From assembly GCF_026339735.1 (NCBI RefSeq), contig NZ_JAPEQG010000001.1, positions 4,712,001-4,776,000 on the forward strand: a stretch of DNA of 64,000 nt. The letters run 5' to 3'. This document shows positions 1 through 7,918 of the stretch, in pieces. The notes under the pieces were generated by a model that saw only the letters and a program-made list of their open reading frames with translations, did not search any database and was not told where the DNA came from. A program made the translations under genes and the position numbers. The first letter of the stretch is position 1, and the number at the start of each line of letters is the position of its first letter. This DNA comes from Streptomyces sp. NBC_01669. Its GTDB lineage: Bacteria; Actinomycetota; Actinomycetes; Streptomycetales; Streptomycetaceae.

Positions 1-389
1 AGCTTCCGCACGACGACAGGCTGGAGGAGACCGACCTCCTTGATGGAGGTGACCAGCTCGGCAAGCGCGTCCTCGTCGAACACCTCGCGAGGCTGCCGGG
101 GGTTCGGAGTGATGGAGCCGAGAAGCACCTCGGCGAAGTAGGCTCCCGCAGCGTCCGTCGCCCCGGAGGAGGCTTCGGGCTGCGAGACGGGCGCACTCGT
201 CCCCGGTACAGCGGGAGCAGCCGCAAGCGTGGCCACCTTGGCCGCGGCCACCCCTCGCTCGGCGGTCATCACCGGGAGCGCGCCCGGTGAAGCCGCGCCC
301 GGCTCGGAGGCCGGCACCTGACGCTCCTGCGGGGCAGCGGGAATCAGTGCGCCGAGCCCACGCCCCAATCCTCTACGACGCTCACTCAC
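1..389 (-). CDS. parB: ParB chromosome-partitioning protein, N-terminal part (runs off window)
   Basis: This is the first 129 codons of ParB, the CTP-dependent clamp that loads at parS and organises the origin region. It starts at GTG (387-389) after the ribosome site GGAGGGG, and its GTGA overlaps the parA stop. The start reads MSERRRGLGRGLGALIP, the usual ParB opening. An alanine/proline-rich linker follows, and near residue 95 the ParB/Srx box begins (LLGSITPNPRQPREVF, then ALAELVTSIKEVGLLQPVVV). The DNA-binding helix-turn-helix and dimer domain lie outside the window. Translational coupling to parA supports the call. Confidence 0.96.
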   Translation of the reverse strand, partial: MSERRRGLGRGLGALIPAAPQERQVPASEPGAASPGALPVMTAERGVAAAKVATLAAAPAVPGTSAPVSQPEASSGATDAAGAYFAEVLLGSITPNPRQPREVFDEDALAELVTSIKEVGLLQPVVVRK

Positions 390-1624
390 TGGATCCCCTC
401 CGAAACGTTCTGCTGGCTGTTCTGGCTGCCCGAGTGGGCATGCTGGGCCTCGTAGTGCACCCCGACCCCCCGCAGGGCAATCTCACGAGCTGCTTCGAGA
501 TACGACAAGGATCCGCTGGAACCCGGGTCGTAGGTCAGCACGGTCTGCCCGTAACTCGGCGCCTCCGAGATTCGCACGGACCGGGGGATGCTCGTGCGCA
601 GCACCTCCTTGCCGAAGTGGCTGCGCACCTCCTCCGCCACCTGGGAAGCGAGCCGGGTCCTGCCGTCGTACATGGTGAGAAGGATCGTCGACACATGCAG
701 ATCGGGGTTCAGGTGTCCCCGGACGAGATCGACGTTCCTCAGGAGCTGCCCCAGTCCTTCCAGCGCGTAATACTCGCACTGGATGGGGATCAGCACCTCG
801 GCGCCCGCGACCAGGGCGTTGACCGTCAGCAGACCGAGCGAAGGCGGGCAGTCAATAAGGATGTAGTCCAGCGGCTGCTCATACGCCTGGATCGCTCGCT
901 GCAGTCGACTCTCCCGCGCCACCAGCGACACCAGTTCGATCTCCGCACCGGCGAGATCGATGGTGGCGGGGGCGCAGAAGAGGCCTTCGACGTCCGGTAC
1001 GGGCTGCACCACGTCGGAGAGCGGCTTGCTCTCCACCAGGACGTCATAGATAGAGGGAACTTCGGCATGGTGGTCGATACCCAGGGCCGTGGAGGCGTTT
1101 CCCTGCGGGTCGAGGTCGACCACCAGAACACGTGCACCGTGGAGTGCGAGCGAGGCGGCAAGGTTCACCGTCGTGGTCGTCTTACCCACTCCGCCCTTCT
1201 GGTTGGCCACCACCATGACGCGTGTCTGGTCAGGGCGGGGCAGCCCTTCGCCGGCGCGGCCGAGGGCCTCGACCGCCAGCTGGGCCGCACGACCGATGGG
1301 TGTGTCATCCATCGGCGGCGGTGTTTCACGTGAAACACCGTCCCCCGCCGATTCGGTTCGGGGACCGGGGACCGGATCGGTCATCGGTCCCGCGATGTTG
1401 GCGTCGGACCGCAAGGATTCACTCTCCTCGACTTCAGGCTCGCAATGAGCAGAGCCTGCCATGCTTTCGGGGTCGTGAACCAGCGAGGCCCGCTCTTCTG
1501 TGGATGAATCCACTTCTGTGGACAACTCCGTAGCCCTTACGGGCCTGCGATGGCGCGGAGCGGCAGCCTTTCGGCCGCGGCCGATGATTCCATGCAGCAG
1601 AGAGCGACGTTTCACGTGAAACAC
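386..1624 (-). CDS. parA: ParA-family chromosome-partitioning ATPase
   Basis: ParA is the Walker-type ATPase that works with ParB to segregate origins and, in sporulating actinomycetes, to space nucleoids in aerial hyphae. The deviant Walker A motif KGGVGKTTTT lies near residues 143-152, with VLVVDLDPQGN (A' motif) after it and ILIDCPPSLG as Walker B. About 110 residues precede the ATPase core and look poorly conserved. The chosen start is GTG 1622-1624, preceded by AGGGG at 5-nt spacing; internal starts such as the Met before DDTPIGRA are possible. The chosen start sits on a parS site, so the protein begins MFHVKR, and a second parS encodes GVSRET near residue 97. Confidence 0.93.
   Translation of the reverse strand: MFHVKRRSLLHGIIGRGRKAAAPRHRRPVRATELSTEVDSSTEERASLVHDPESMAGSAHCEPEVEESESLRSDANIAGPMTDPVPGPRTESAGDGVSRETPPPMDDTPIGRAAQLAVEALGRAGEGLPRPDQTRVMVVANQKGGVGKTTTTVNLAASLALHGARVLVVDLDPQGNASTALGIDHHAEVPSIYDVLVESKPLSDVVQPVPDVEGLFCAPATIDLAGAEIELVSLVARESRLQRAIQAYEQPLDYILIDCPPSLGLLTVNALVAGAEVLIPIQCEYYALEGLGQLLRNVDLVRGHLNPDLHVSTILLTMYDGRTRLASQVAEEVRSHFGKEVLRTSIPRSVRISEAPSYGQTVLTYDPGSSGSLSYLEAAREIALRGVGVHYEAQHAHSGSQNSQQNVSEGIQ
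1323..1336. promoter_or_regulatory. parS site (perfect), inside parA
   Basis: GTTTCACGTGAAAC, the 14-bp perfect palindrome used by actinobacterial ParB, lies within the parA coding sequence and encodes part of VSRET. ParB nucleates here and spreads. Confidence 0.95.
1609..1622. promoter_or_regulatory. parS site (perfect), at the 5' end of parA
   Basis: A second exact GTTTCACGTGAAAC. It overlaps the first codons of parA (GTG at 1622-1624), so ParB bound here could also influence parA transcription or translation. Confidence 0.95.
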
Positions 1625-1626
1625 GA

Positions 1627-1693
1627 TGCCCCTGCAGCCTAGCTACAGGGGCACGACACTCCGCACAGAGTGCGTATGGCTGCTTGTGCGGAG
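1627..1693. promoter_or_regulatory. Two inverted repeats between rsmG and parA
   Basis: Two perfect stems sit in this gap. TGCCCCTG (1627-1634) pairs with CAGGGGCA (1646-1653), and CTCCGCACA (1659-1667) pairs with TGTGCGGAG (1685-1693). The first is immediately upstream of the parA start on the minus strand and could act as an rsmG terminator or parA leader hairpin. The second looks like a dyad operator or leader. Function is inferred only. Confidence 0.45.
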
Positions 1694-1755
1694 CATTACT
1701 GATAGGCAGCATGAACCGTACGTAATGACTGATTCCGCAGCGTGACTACCCGGGC

Positions 1756-2472
1756 TCAGCGCCGCCGTCGCGTGCGACTCGCCCTTGCAGCCTTGGCCCT
1801 CTTTGCGGCGAACCTCACACCGCCCGGGCTCTCACCGACCACCACGCGCACCACGGTGGACATCGGCTCGACCACGCCCTCCCCGACGTGCAGCACCTCG
1901 GTCTCCACCACTCCGAGCTTGCTCAGAGCGGCCCGCGCACCGTTGATCTCCTCCTCGGCGGTGTCGCCCTTGAGCGCCAGCATCTCCCCGTAGGGTCGCA
2001 GCAGCGGCACGCCCCAGCCGGCGAGTCGATCGAGTGGTGCCACGGCACGGGCTGTGACGACATGCACCGGTTGGAGCGTCCCGAGGACTTCCTCGGCCCG
2101 GCCACGGACCACGGTCACATGGTCCAGCCCGAGCAACTCGACGACTTCCTGGAGAAAGTTCGTCCGCCGAAGCAGCGGCTCCAGCAAGGTGATCTTCAAG
2201 TCGGGACGCACCAACGCCAGTGGAATCCCCGGGAGACCCGCCCCGGAGCCCACGTCGCAGACCGTGACACCTTCGGGCACCACTTCGGAGAGCACCGCGC
2301 AGTTCAGCAGATGCCGTTCCCACAGCCGGGGCACTTCGCGGGGACCAATCAGACCGCGCTTGACCCCGGCATCGGCAAGGAGTTCCGCGTACCGGACAGC
2401 CTCCGGGAAGAACTCACCGAAAACCGCCCGCGCCTCTTCAGGCGCCTGGGGAAGCTCTACTTCCGCCGTCAC
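1756..2472 (-). CDS. rsmG: 16S rRNA (guanine-N7) methyltransferase RsmG (GidB)
   Basis: RsmG methylates N7 of G527 in 16S rRNA using S-adenosylmethionine; loss in streptomycetes gives low-level streptomycin resistance. The protein is about 238 residues with the Rossmann SAM motif VCDVGSGAGLPGIPLAL and the family segment LWERHLLNCAVL. The GTG at 2470-2472 is chosen over an ATG at 2499 because AAGGA lies 8 nt before it and the ATG has no ribosome site. The C-terminus is basic (ASRTRRRR). It lies between parA and jag, the standard origin order. Confidence 0.94.
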   Translation of the reverse strand: MTAEVELPQAPEEARAVFGEFFPEAVRYAELLADAGVKRGLIGPREVPRLWERHLLNCAVLSEVVPEGVTVCDVGSGAGLPGIPLALVRPDLKITLLEPLLRRTNFLQEVVELLGLDHVTVVRGRAEEVLGTLQPVHVVTARAVAPLDRLAGWGVPLLRPYGEMLALKGDTAEEEINGARAALSKLGVVETEVLHVGEGVVEPMSTVVRVVVGESPGGVRFAAKRAKAARASRTRRRR

Positions 2473-2581
2473 GGGAACCGTCCTTCCATACCGCACCACC
2501 GCACTGTGGGTGGCTGACTATCAGGCTGACAAAGATCGGCCCCGCCTGCGAACAGACGGGGCCGTCGGAACAAGGATCCGG

Positions 2582-3091
2582 TCAGGCCGGGAGAACGACG
2601 ACGAAGCGCTGCGGCTCCTCGCCCTCCGACTCGCTGCGCAGACCTGCGGCCGCAACCGCATCATGCACAACCTTGCGCTCGAACGGTGTCATCGGTTCCA
2701 GCTTCACCGGCTCACCAGTCTTCTTGACCTCATCCGCGGCCTTGGCACCCAGCTCGGCCAGGACCGCGCGCTTCTTGGCCCGGAAGCCTGCGATGTCCAG
2801 CATCAGACGGCTGCGGTCACCGGTCTCCCGGTGCACAGCCAGCCGCGTCAGCTCCTGGAGCGCCTCCAGCACCTCACCGTCGCGGCCCACGAGCTTCTGC
2901 AGTTCACGTGCCGAGTCGCTGATGATCGAAACCGCGGCCCGGTCCGCCTCGACGTCCATGTCGATGTCACCGTCAAGGTCGGCGATGTCGAGCAGGCCCT
3001 CGAGGTAATCGGCTGCGATCTCCCCTTCCTGCTCAAGGCGGGTCAAGGTGTCGCTGCCCTCAGCGGCCGTGGAGGTGGTGCCTTCCGTCAC
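2582..3091 (-). CDS. jag: Jag (SpoIIIJ-associated) R3H-domain RNA-binding protein
   Basis: The 169-residue protein has the Jag architecture: a KH-like middle (LVGRDGEVLEALQELTRLAVHRETGDRSRLMLDI) and a C-terminal R3H domain (PVKLEPMTPFERKVVHDAVAA followed by SEGEEPQRFVVV). An acidic N-terminal region (DGDIDMDVEADRAAV) precedes these. Jag/KhpB proteins bind RNA and are encoded next to yidC. Here it follows yidC with a 14-nt gap in the same direction. The N-terminal Jag_N domain seen in some homologues is absent, which is normal for actinobacteria. Confidence 0.9.
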   Translation of the reverse strand: MTEGTTSTAAEGSDTLTRLEQEGEIAADYLEGLLDIADLDGDIDMDVEADRAAVSIISDSARELQKLVGRDGEVLEALQELTRLAVHRETGDRSRLMLDIAGFRAKKRAVLAELGAKAADEVKKTGEPVKLEPMTPFERKVVHDAVAAAGLRSESEGEEPQRFVVVLPA

Positions 3092-3105
3092 GGATGGACT
3101 CCTTC

Positions 3106-4386
3106 TTACTTCTTGGACGGGTGCTTGGGCCGCTGCGGGCCCCTGCGCTGTCCGGACTTGGCTTGGCGTGAGGAGCCGGGCGCGGGCTTGCCCGCCGGCT
3201 TCGGCTTGTCGTCCTGCGGTGCGTCCTGCTTCTGCAGCGAGGTCTTGGCCTCCGACTCGGTGGAGTCGGTCTCCTTCGCCGCACCGGGCTGAGCAGCACC
3301 GGTCTGAGTCGTACCGCTCTGACGCTTCGCCTTGGTCTGGCGCTTGGGCTGCTGGCGCTTCTGTGCGGATCCGCCCTCGGCCTCGGCAAGAGCGGTGTCG
3401 CTCTTCGTCACCGTGCCGTCCTCCTGGGTGGCAAGGCCGAGTTTGGCCAGCCCGGTGATGAACTTCCGCTCGATGTCGTTGCGGTCAGAGCCCTTGGCCA
3501 CGATCCGCTTGACCGTGTTGCGCCTGGTCCGGCCGCGCACCTCCCCGTGAGTGGTGACGCTCTTCAGCAGACGTTCCAGGTACTGGTTCTGCGCCTTGCT
3601 GCCCGGGGTCGGGTTCTGGTTGATCACGTACATCTGCTGACCCATGGTCCAGACGTTCGTGGTCAGCCAGTAGACGAGGACACCGACGGGGAAGTTGATG
3701 CCCATGACGGCGAAGATCAGCGGGAAGATGTACATCAGCATCTTCTGCTGCTGCATGTACGGCGTCTTGACCGTCAGGTCGACGTTCTTCGTCATGAGCT
3801 GGCGCTGCGTGAAGAACTGCGACGCCGACATCATGACGATCATGATCGCGGTGACGACGCGGACGTCGGTCAGCGAGGCACCGAGCGCTTCGACCTTGGC
3901 CGGGCTGTCCATGAACTTGGCGGCCAGCGGAGCACCGAAGATGTGTGCCTGCCGGGCGCTGTCGAGCAGCGGCTGGTCGATGACACCGATCGTCTTGCCC
4001 GAGGCGATGGCCGAGAGCACGTGATAAAGGGCGAAGAAGAACGGCGACTGCGCCAGGATGGGAAGGCACGAGGAGAGCGGGTTGGTACCCGTCTCCTTGT
4101 ACAGCTTCATCATCTCTTCGGACTGACGCTGCTTGTCGCTCTTGTAGCGCTCCTGGATCGCCTTCATCTTCGGCTGGAGCACCTGCATGTTCCGGGTCGA
4201 CTTGATCTGCTTAACGAAAAGCGGGATCAGACAGATCCGGATCAGCACCACAAGGGACACGATGGACAGGCCCCAGGCCCAACCCGTGTCATCGCCGAAG
4301 ATCGCTCCGTACAGCGTGTGGAACTGGACGATGACCCACGAAACGGGGTAAGTGATAAAGCTGAACAGACTGGCAATCGTGTCCAC
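3106..4386 (-). CDS. yidC: Membrane protein insertase YidC/OxaA
   Basis: YidC inserts and folds proteins in the cytoplasmic membrane, alone or with SecYEG. The 426-residue protein has an N-terminal hydrophobic segment, the conserved substrate-groove region (LIRICLIPLFVKQIKSTRNM, with the groove arginine), a cytoplasmic coiled loop (QPKMKAIQERYKSDKQRQSEEMM), and membrane segments ending with GVLVYWLTTNVWTMGQQ. A long basic, Ala/Lys/Gln-rich C-terminal tail (about 130 residues) resembles the ribosome-interacting tails of other high-GC YidCs. It starts at GTG 4384-4386. It sits between yidD (3-nt gap) and jag. Confidence 0.95.
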   Translation of the reverse strand: MDTIASLFSFITYPVSWVIVQFHTLYGAIFGDDTGWAWGLSIVSLVVLIRICLIPLFVKQIKSTRNMQVLQPKMKAIQERYKSDKQRQSEEMMKLYKETGTNPLSSCLPILAQSPFFFALYHVLSAIASGKTIGVIDQPLLDSARQAHIFGAPLAAKFMDSPAKVEALGASLTDVRVVTAIMIVMMSASQFFTQRQLMTKNVDLTVKTPYMQQQKMLMYIFPLIFAVMGINFPVGVLVYWLTTNVWTMGQQMYVINQNPTPGSKAQNQYLERLLKSVTTHGEVRGRTRRNTVKRIVAKGSDRNDIERKFITGLAKLGLATQEDGTVTKSDTALAEAEGGSAQKRQQPKRQTKAKRQSGTTQTGAAQPGAAKETDSTESEAKTSLQKQDAPQDDKPKPAGKPAPGSSRQAKSGQRRGPQRPKHPSKK

Positions 4387-4389
4387 TAA

Positions 4390-4749
4390 TCAGGCTCCTT
4401 GAGCATTGGGCGAAGTCTCTGCGGCCGGGCTCGGGGGTTCGGAGGCCGTCCCCCCGGGAGGCACATCAGCGGCGGAGTCCCCGCCCTTGCTGCCACGCAG
4501 TGCATTACGCAGCAGTTCGTGCCAACGCGGACGTTTGCGTGGCGGAACATGGTCCACGCCGCCGGGTGACCACGGATTGCACCGCAGGATGCGCCATGCG
4601 GTCAGCGCGGTTCCCTTGATCGCTCCGTGCCGGTCGATCGCCGTATATCCATAGTGGGAACACGACGGGTAGTAACGGCAGACAGGCCCGAGGAGTGGGC
4701 TGATCGTCCACTGGTACAGCTTGATCAGAGCCAGCAGCGGGTACTTCAT
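4390..4749 (-). CDS. yidD: Membrane protein insertion efficiency factor YidD
   Basis: This 119-residue protein carries the compact YidD domain: PLLALIKLYQWTISPLLG, CRYYPSCSHYG, and LTAWRILRCNPWSPGGVDHVP, with the conserved cysteines. YidD promotes YidC-dependent insertion. The last ~35 residues are a variable Pro/Ala tail. Its ATG overlaps the rnpA stop (ATGA), so it is translationally coupled to rnpA and followed 3 nt later by yidC. Confidence 0.94.
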   Translation of the reverse strand: MKYPLLALIKLYQWTISPLLGPVCRYYPSCSHYGYTAIDRHGAIKGTALTAWRILRCNPWSPGGVDHVPPRKRPRWHELLRNALRGSKGGDSAADVPPGGTASEPPSPAAETSPNAQGA

Positions 4750-5117
4750 CGCGCGCCCCCTCCCAGCAGCCGCTGAAGGGCGGCGTCCAGGTCTCGGGCC
4801 AGCTGTTCATGGTCGGCGTCGCCCGATCCGGGCAGCGCTCGTACGACAACCAGGCTACCGGGGGGCAGCATGGCCAGACGATCGCGGACCAGATGGCGAA
4901 GCCTCCGCTTCACCGCTGTGCGTACGACCGCGCCACCCACGGCTTTGCTGACAACGAAACCCGCACGCGGCGGGGGAGCACTCTCCCCAGTCACGTGCGG
5001 GTCCGTTGCACCGCTGCGTAGATGGACGACGAGTAGCGGGCGTCCGGCCCGGCGTCCTCGACGTACTGCGGTCGCGAAGTCCTCGCGCCGCCTCAGCCGA
5101 TTCTCGGTAGGCAGCAC
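4746..5117 (-). CDS. rnpA: Ribonuclease P protein component
   Basis: RnpA is the protein subunit of RNase P, which matures tRNA 5' ends. The 123-residue protein has MLPTENRLRRREDF at the start, GFVVSKAVGGAVVRTAVKRRLRH in the middle (the RNR-type RNA-binding helix), and LVVVRALPGSG toward the end. The start is GTG 5115-5117. It lies 18 nt after rpmH, the conserved order. Confidence 0.95.
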   Translation of the reverse strand: MLPTENRLRRREDFATAVRRGRRAGRPLLVVHLRSGATDPHVTGESAPPPRAGFVVSKAVGGAVVRTAVKRRLRHLVRDRLAMLPPGSLVVVRALPGSGDADHEQLARDLDAALQRLLGGGAR

Positions 5118-5135
5118 GTCATGACCTGTACGCGA

Positions 5136-5273
5136 TCAGGCGGACAGGTTGGCGCGACCCTTGCCACGGCGGGACGCGAGAATCGCGCGGCCGGCACGGG
5201 TGCGCATACGCAGCCGGAAGCCGTGGGTCTTCGCGCGACGACGGTTGTTCGGCTGGAAGGTGCGCTTGCTCAC
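5136..5273 (-). CDS. rpmH: 50S ribosomal protein L34
   Basis: A 45-residue basic protein: MSKRTFQPNNRRRAKTHG, then FRLRMRTRAGRAILASRRGKG, ending RANLSA. This is the full-length L34 signature. The start is GTG 5271-5273 with GGAG upstream. It heads the rpmH-rnpA-yidD-yidC-jag-rsmG operon and is divergent from dnaA. Confidence 0.97.
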   Translation of the reverse strand: MSKRTFQPNNRRRAKTHGFRLRMRTRAGRAILASRRGKGRANLSA

Positions 5274-5504
5274 TCGGGGGCTCCAGAAATGATTGTGTGT
5301 TGGCGGGACATCGCCTGGCTGTCACCGTGCGCCCACGAGAGACTCGCGTAAACGCCTTAGTGCACCGCTTCACAATCACAGATCGTGATCTTTGCCCATC
5401 GGAGGCAGGCGGCAGCAGCCATCGACAACTCGACCTGGTCACGGTACGCGCGGCTACGCCATCCGGTCAAACCCGCCCCGCGACGACCCGCGCTGTACAC
5501 AGCC

Positions 5505-5513
5505 TGTGGACAA
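5505..5513 (-). promoter_or_regulatory. DnaA box in the dnaA promoter (autoregulation)
   Basis: TGTGGACAA is an exact reverse-strand copy of TTGTCCACA, the preferred Streptomyces DnaA box. It lies just upstream of the candidate -35 element, where bound DnaA could repress its own gene. TGTACACAG a few bases before it is a degenerate second half. Confidence 0.75.
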
Positions 5514-5517
5514 CGAC

Positions 5518-5547
5518 TTGAACCTCGCGGGTCGGCCTGACTACCGT
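5518..5547 (+). promoter_or_regulatory. Candidate dnaA promoter
   Basis: TTGAAC (5518-5523) and TACCGT (5542-5547) are separated by 18 bp, an acceptable match to the vegetative -35/-10 consensus in a high-GC genome. It lies about 105 bp before the dnaA GTG. Confidence 0.45.
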
Positions 5548-5653
5548 GGTTGGACTGCGGTTCTTTTTCTTCCCGCCTGCCGGGCCTCACCCGTCCCGAC
5601 CCATCCCGTCCCGAGAACCACACATTCGTGGGACCAGCGAGAGAGCGTGCCTT

Positions 5654-7456
5654 GTGGCTGACGTACCTGCCGATCTTGCCGCAGTGTGGCCACGAGTGCT
5701 GGAGCAACTCCTCACGGAGGGCCAGCAGGGCATCGAGCCGAAGGACAAGCAGTGGATCGAGCGCTGCCAGCCGCTCGCGCTGGTCGCCGACACCGCGCTG
5801 CTCGCCGTGCCCAACGAATGGGGCAAGCGCGTTCTCGAGGGACGGCTTGCGCCGCTCATCAGCGAGACCCTGAGCCGCGAATGCGGACGCCCGATCCGGA
5901 TCGCGATCACCGTCGACGACTCGGCGGGCGAGCCGCCGACCCCGCCGGCGCCCCCGATGCACCAGTCCCAGCAGCCGCAGCAGCACCGCTACCAGGGACC
6001 CCAGCACGACGAGCGGCAGCACAGCGACGCCTACGACGGATACGGCCACCGGCCCTCGGACGACGGCATGCCGACGGCCCGCCCCGCCTACCCCGACTAC
6101 CAGCAGCAGCGCCCCGAGCCCGGAGCCTGGCCGCGCACCCAGGAGGACCTCTCCTGGCAGCAGCCCCGGCTCGGCGGATTCCAGGAGCGCGACGCGTCCG
6201 CGGAGCAGTGGCGTGAGCCACAGCACGACTACCGCCCCCAGCAGCACGACTACAGGTCCCAGCCGCCCGAGCGCCAGGGTTACGAGCAGCAGCGTCCCGA
6301 GCGCCACGAGATGCCGGACCTCCAGCCCCAGCACCGGCATGGCGGTCCCGGTACCGGACGCCCCGGCGGCGCCACCGGACCGATGGGTGCACAGCCCGCA
6401 CCCGCACCCGGTCCCGGCGAGCCCCATGCCCGGCTGAATCCGAAGTACCTCTTCGACACCTTTGTCATCGGCGCGTCCAACCGATTCGCGCACGCCGCCG
6501 CCGTCGCCGTCGCCGAGGCGCCCGCGAAGGCGTACAATCCCCTCTTCATCTATGGGGAGTCGGGGCTCGGCAAGACCCACCTGCTGCATGCCATCGGGCA
6601 CTACGCGCGCAGTCTCTATCCGGGCACCCGGGTGCGGTATGTGAGCTCCGAGGAGTTCACCAACGAGTTCATCAACTCGATCCGCGACGGCAAGGGCGAC
6701 ACCTTCCGCAAGCGGTACCGCGACGTGGACATCCTGCTGGTCGACGACATCCAGTTCCTGGCGAGCAAGGAGTCGACGCAGGAGGAGTTCTTCCACACCT
6801 TCAACACGCTCCACAACGCCAACAAGCAGATCGTGCTGTCCTCGGACCGGCCGCCCAAGCAGCTGGTCACCCTGGAGGACCGGCTGCGGAACCGTTTCGA
6901 GTGGGGTCTGACCACCGATGTGCAGCCGCCGGAGCTGGAGACGCGCATCGCGATCCTCCGTAAGAAGGCGGTGCAGGAGCAGCTCAACGCCCCGCCGGAG
7001 GTCCTGGAGTTCATCGCCTCCCGCATCTCCCGCAACATCCGGGAGCTTGAAGGAGCGTTGATCCGGGTGACGGCCTTCGCCAGCCTCAACCGGCAGCCGG
7101 TGGATCTCGGGCTGACCGAGATCGTGCTGAAGGACCTGATCCCGGGTGGCGAGGACTCGGCTCCGGAGATCACGGCGACGGCCATCATGGCGGCGACCGC
7201 CGACTACTTCGGTCTGACCGTGGAGGATCTCTGTGGATCCTCACGCAGCCGGGTGCTGGTGACGGCTCGCCAGATCGCGATGTATCTCTGCCGTGAGCTG
7301 ACGGATCTCTCACTGCCCAAGATCGGCGCGCAGTTCGGCGGCCGCGACCACACAACGGTGATGCACGCGGACCGCAAGATCCGTGCGCTGATGGCGGAGC
7401 GACGCTCCATCTACAACCAGGTCACCGAGCTCACCAACCGCATCAAGAACGGCTGA
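5654..7456 (+). CDS. dnaA: Chromosomal replication initiator DnaA
   Basis: DnaA binds oriC boxes, melts the origin and recruits the helicase. The start is GTG 5654 (V-ADVPADLAAVWPRVLEQLL), giving 600 residues; the upstream in-frame extension is not homologous. Domain I spans about residues 1-88. Domain II is a long low-complexity Pro/Gln/Arg-rich linker (about 88-260), typical of Streptomyces. The domain III AAA+ core has Walker A GESGLGKTHLL near 300 and Walker B ILLVDDIQF near 360. Domain IV ends with the box-binding signature DHTTVMHADRKI near 565. It is followed by a strong hairpin and then oriC. Confidence 0.98.
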   Translation: MADVPADLAAVWPRVLEQLLTEGQQGIEPKDKQWIERCQPLALVADTALLAVPNEWGKRVLEGRLAPLISETLSRECGRPIRIAITVDDSAGEPPTPPAPPMHQSQQPQQHRYQGPQHDERQHSDAYDGYGHRPSDDGMPTARPAYPDYQQQRPEPGAWPRTQEDLSWQQPRLGGFQERDASAEQWREPQHDYRPQQHDYRSQPPERQGYEQQRPERHEMPDLQPQHRHGGPGTGRPGGATGPMGAQPAPAPGPGEPHARLNPKYLFDTFVIGASNRFAHAAAVAVAEAPAKAYNPLFIYGESGLGKTHLLHAIGHYARSLYPGTRVRYVSSEEFTNEFINSIRDGKGDTFRKRYRDVDILLVDDIQFLASKESTQEEFFHTFNTLHNANKQIVLSSDRPPKQLVTLEDRLRNRFEWGLTTDVQPPELETRIAILRKKAVQEQLNAPPEVLEFIASRISRNIRELEGALIRVTAFASLNRQPVDLGLTEIVLKDLIPGGEDSAPEITATAIMAATADYFGLTVEDLCGSSRSRVLVTARQIAMYLCRELTDLSLPKIGAQFGGRDHTTVMHADRKIRALMAERRSIYNQVTELTNRIKNG

Positions 7457-7500
7457 CAGAACGCCGGTACGGCTTCTGGCACGACTTCATGCACGGCGCC

Positions 7501-7549
7501 GAGGGCGCCCCTGCCTGACTTCCACACAAGTCCGGCAAGGGCGCCCTTC
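7501..7549 (+). terminator. Terminator hairpin after dnaA
   Basis: AGGGCGCCC (7502-7510) pairs perfectly with GGGCGCCCT (7539-7547). The stem continues through TGCC/GGCA-type pairs, with an inner ACTT/AAGT pairing. It starts 45 bp after the dnaA stop and separates dnaA transcription from oriC. Confidence 0.7.
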
Positions 7550-7629
7550 GTCGTTTCCTGCCCACATCCACGGGCCCAGGGCATGCCTCGGCGTGGTCCT
7601 GTCCTGCCGACCATCGGCAGCACTTCTGC

Positions 7630-7735
7630 CGGCCTCCGGAACGCCTCCGCGGGGCTGCCAAGACGCCTCGGCGGAGCTTCCAGAGGCCTCCCGGAGCTCT
7701 TCGCGGCGCCATCCGCACGCCTCCGCCCCGGCCCC
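7630..7735. repeat. Degenerate ~21-22 bp direct repeats at the left of oriC
   Basis: Units beginning GCCTCSG recur with a spacing of about 21-22 bp: GCCTCCGCGGGGCTGCC, GCCTCGGCGGAGCTTCC, GCCTCCCGGAGCTCTTC and a final GCCTCCGCCCCGG. They lie between the dnaA terminator and the first DnaA boxes. They are not DnaA boxes and I do not recognise them. Confidence 0.4.
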
Positions 7736-7909
7736 GGTGTTCGAATACACGCCGCCGACCTGCGGTTCTCCACAGATCTGGGGAAAATTTCCTCTCCACA
7801 GCCTGGGGATCGCGAAGTTGTCCATATTGCTTCCACAGGGGCGACTGCCGATACTCCATCAGGCCAGGTCAAGGGCCTGGGGATTTGTGGTCAACAGTGA
7901 TCCACAGCC

Positions 7910-7918
7910 TGTGGACAA
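7910..7918 (-). promoter_or_regulatory. Consensus DnaA box in oriC
   Basis: TGTGGACAA is an exact TTGTCCACA on the minus strand, the strongest box I see in oriC. It faces a near-match TGATCCACA on the plus strand at 7898-7906, forming a head-to-head pair. Confidence 0.85.

Larger units (their letters stand above)
5274..5653. promoter_or_regulatory. rpmH-dnaA divergent promoter region
   Basis: 380 bp between rpmH and dnaA without a credible gene. It must hold the rpmH-operon promoter (minus strand) and the dnaA promoter (plus strand). The dnaA side has a perfect DnaA box and a plausible sigma promoter, listed separately. I see no clear consensus for the rpmH promoter. Apparent reading frames here are non-coding extensions. 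Confidence 0.7.

Noticed and set aside
2881..2930. A CACGTG core in jag as a fourth parS
   Set aside because: Only TTCACGTG matches; the right half is CCGAG, so it is not the 14-bp palindrome.
5357..6814. A 485-codon frame antisense to the start of dnaA
   Set aside because: Its Leu/Val/Arg composition comes from the complement of the Gln/Pro-rich domain II.
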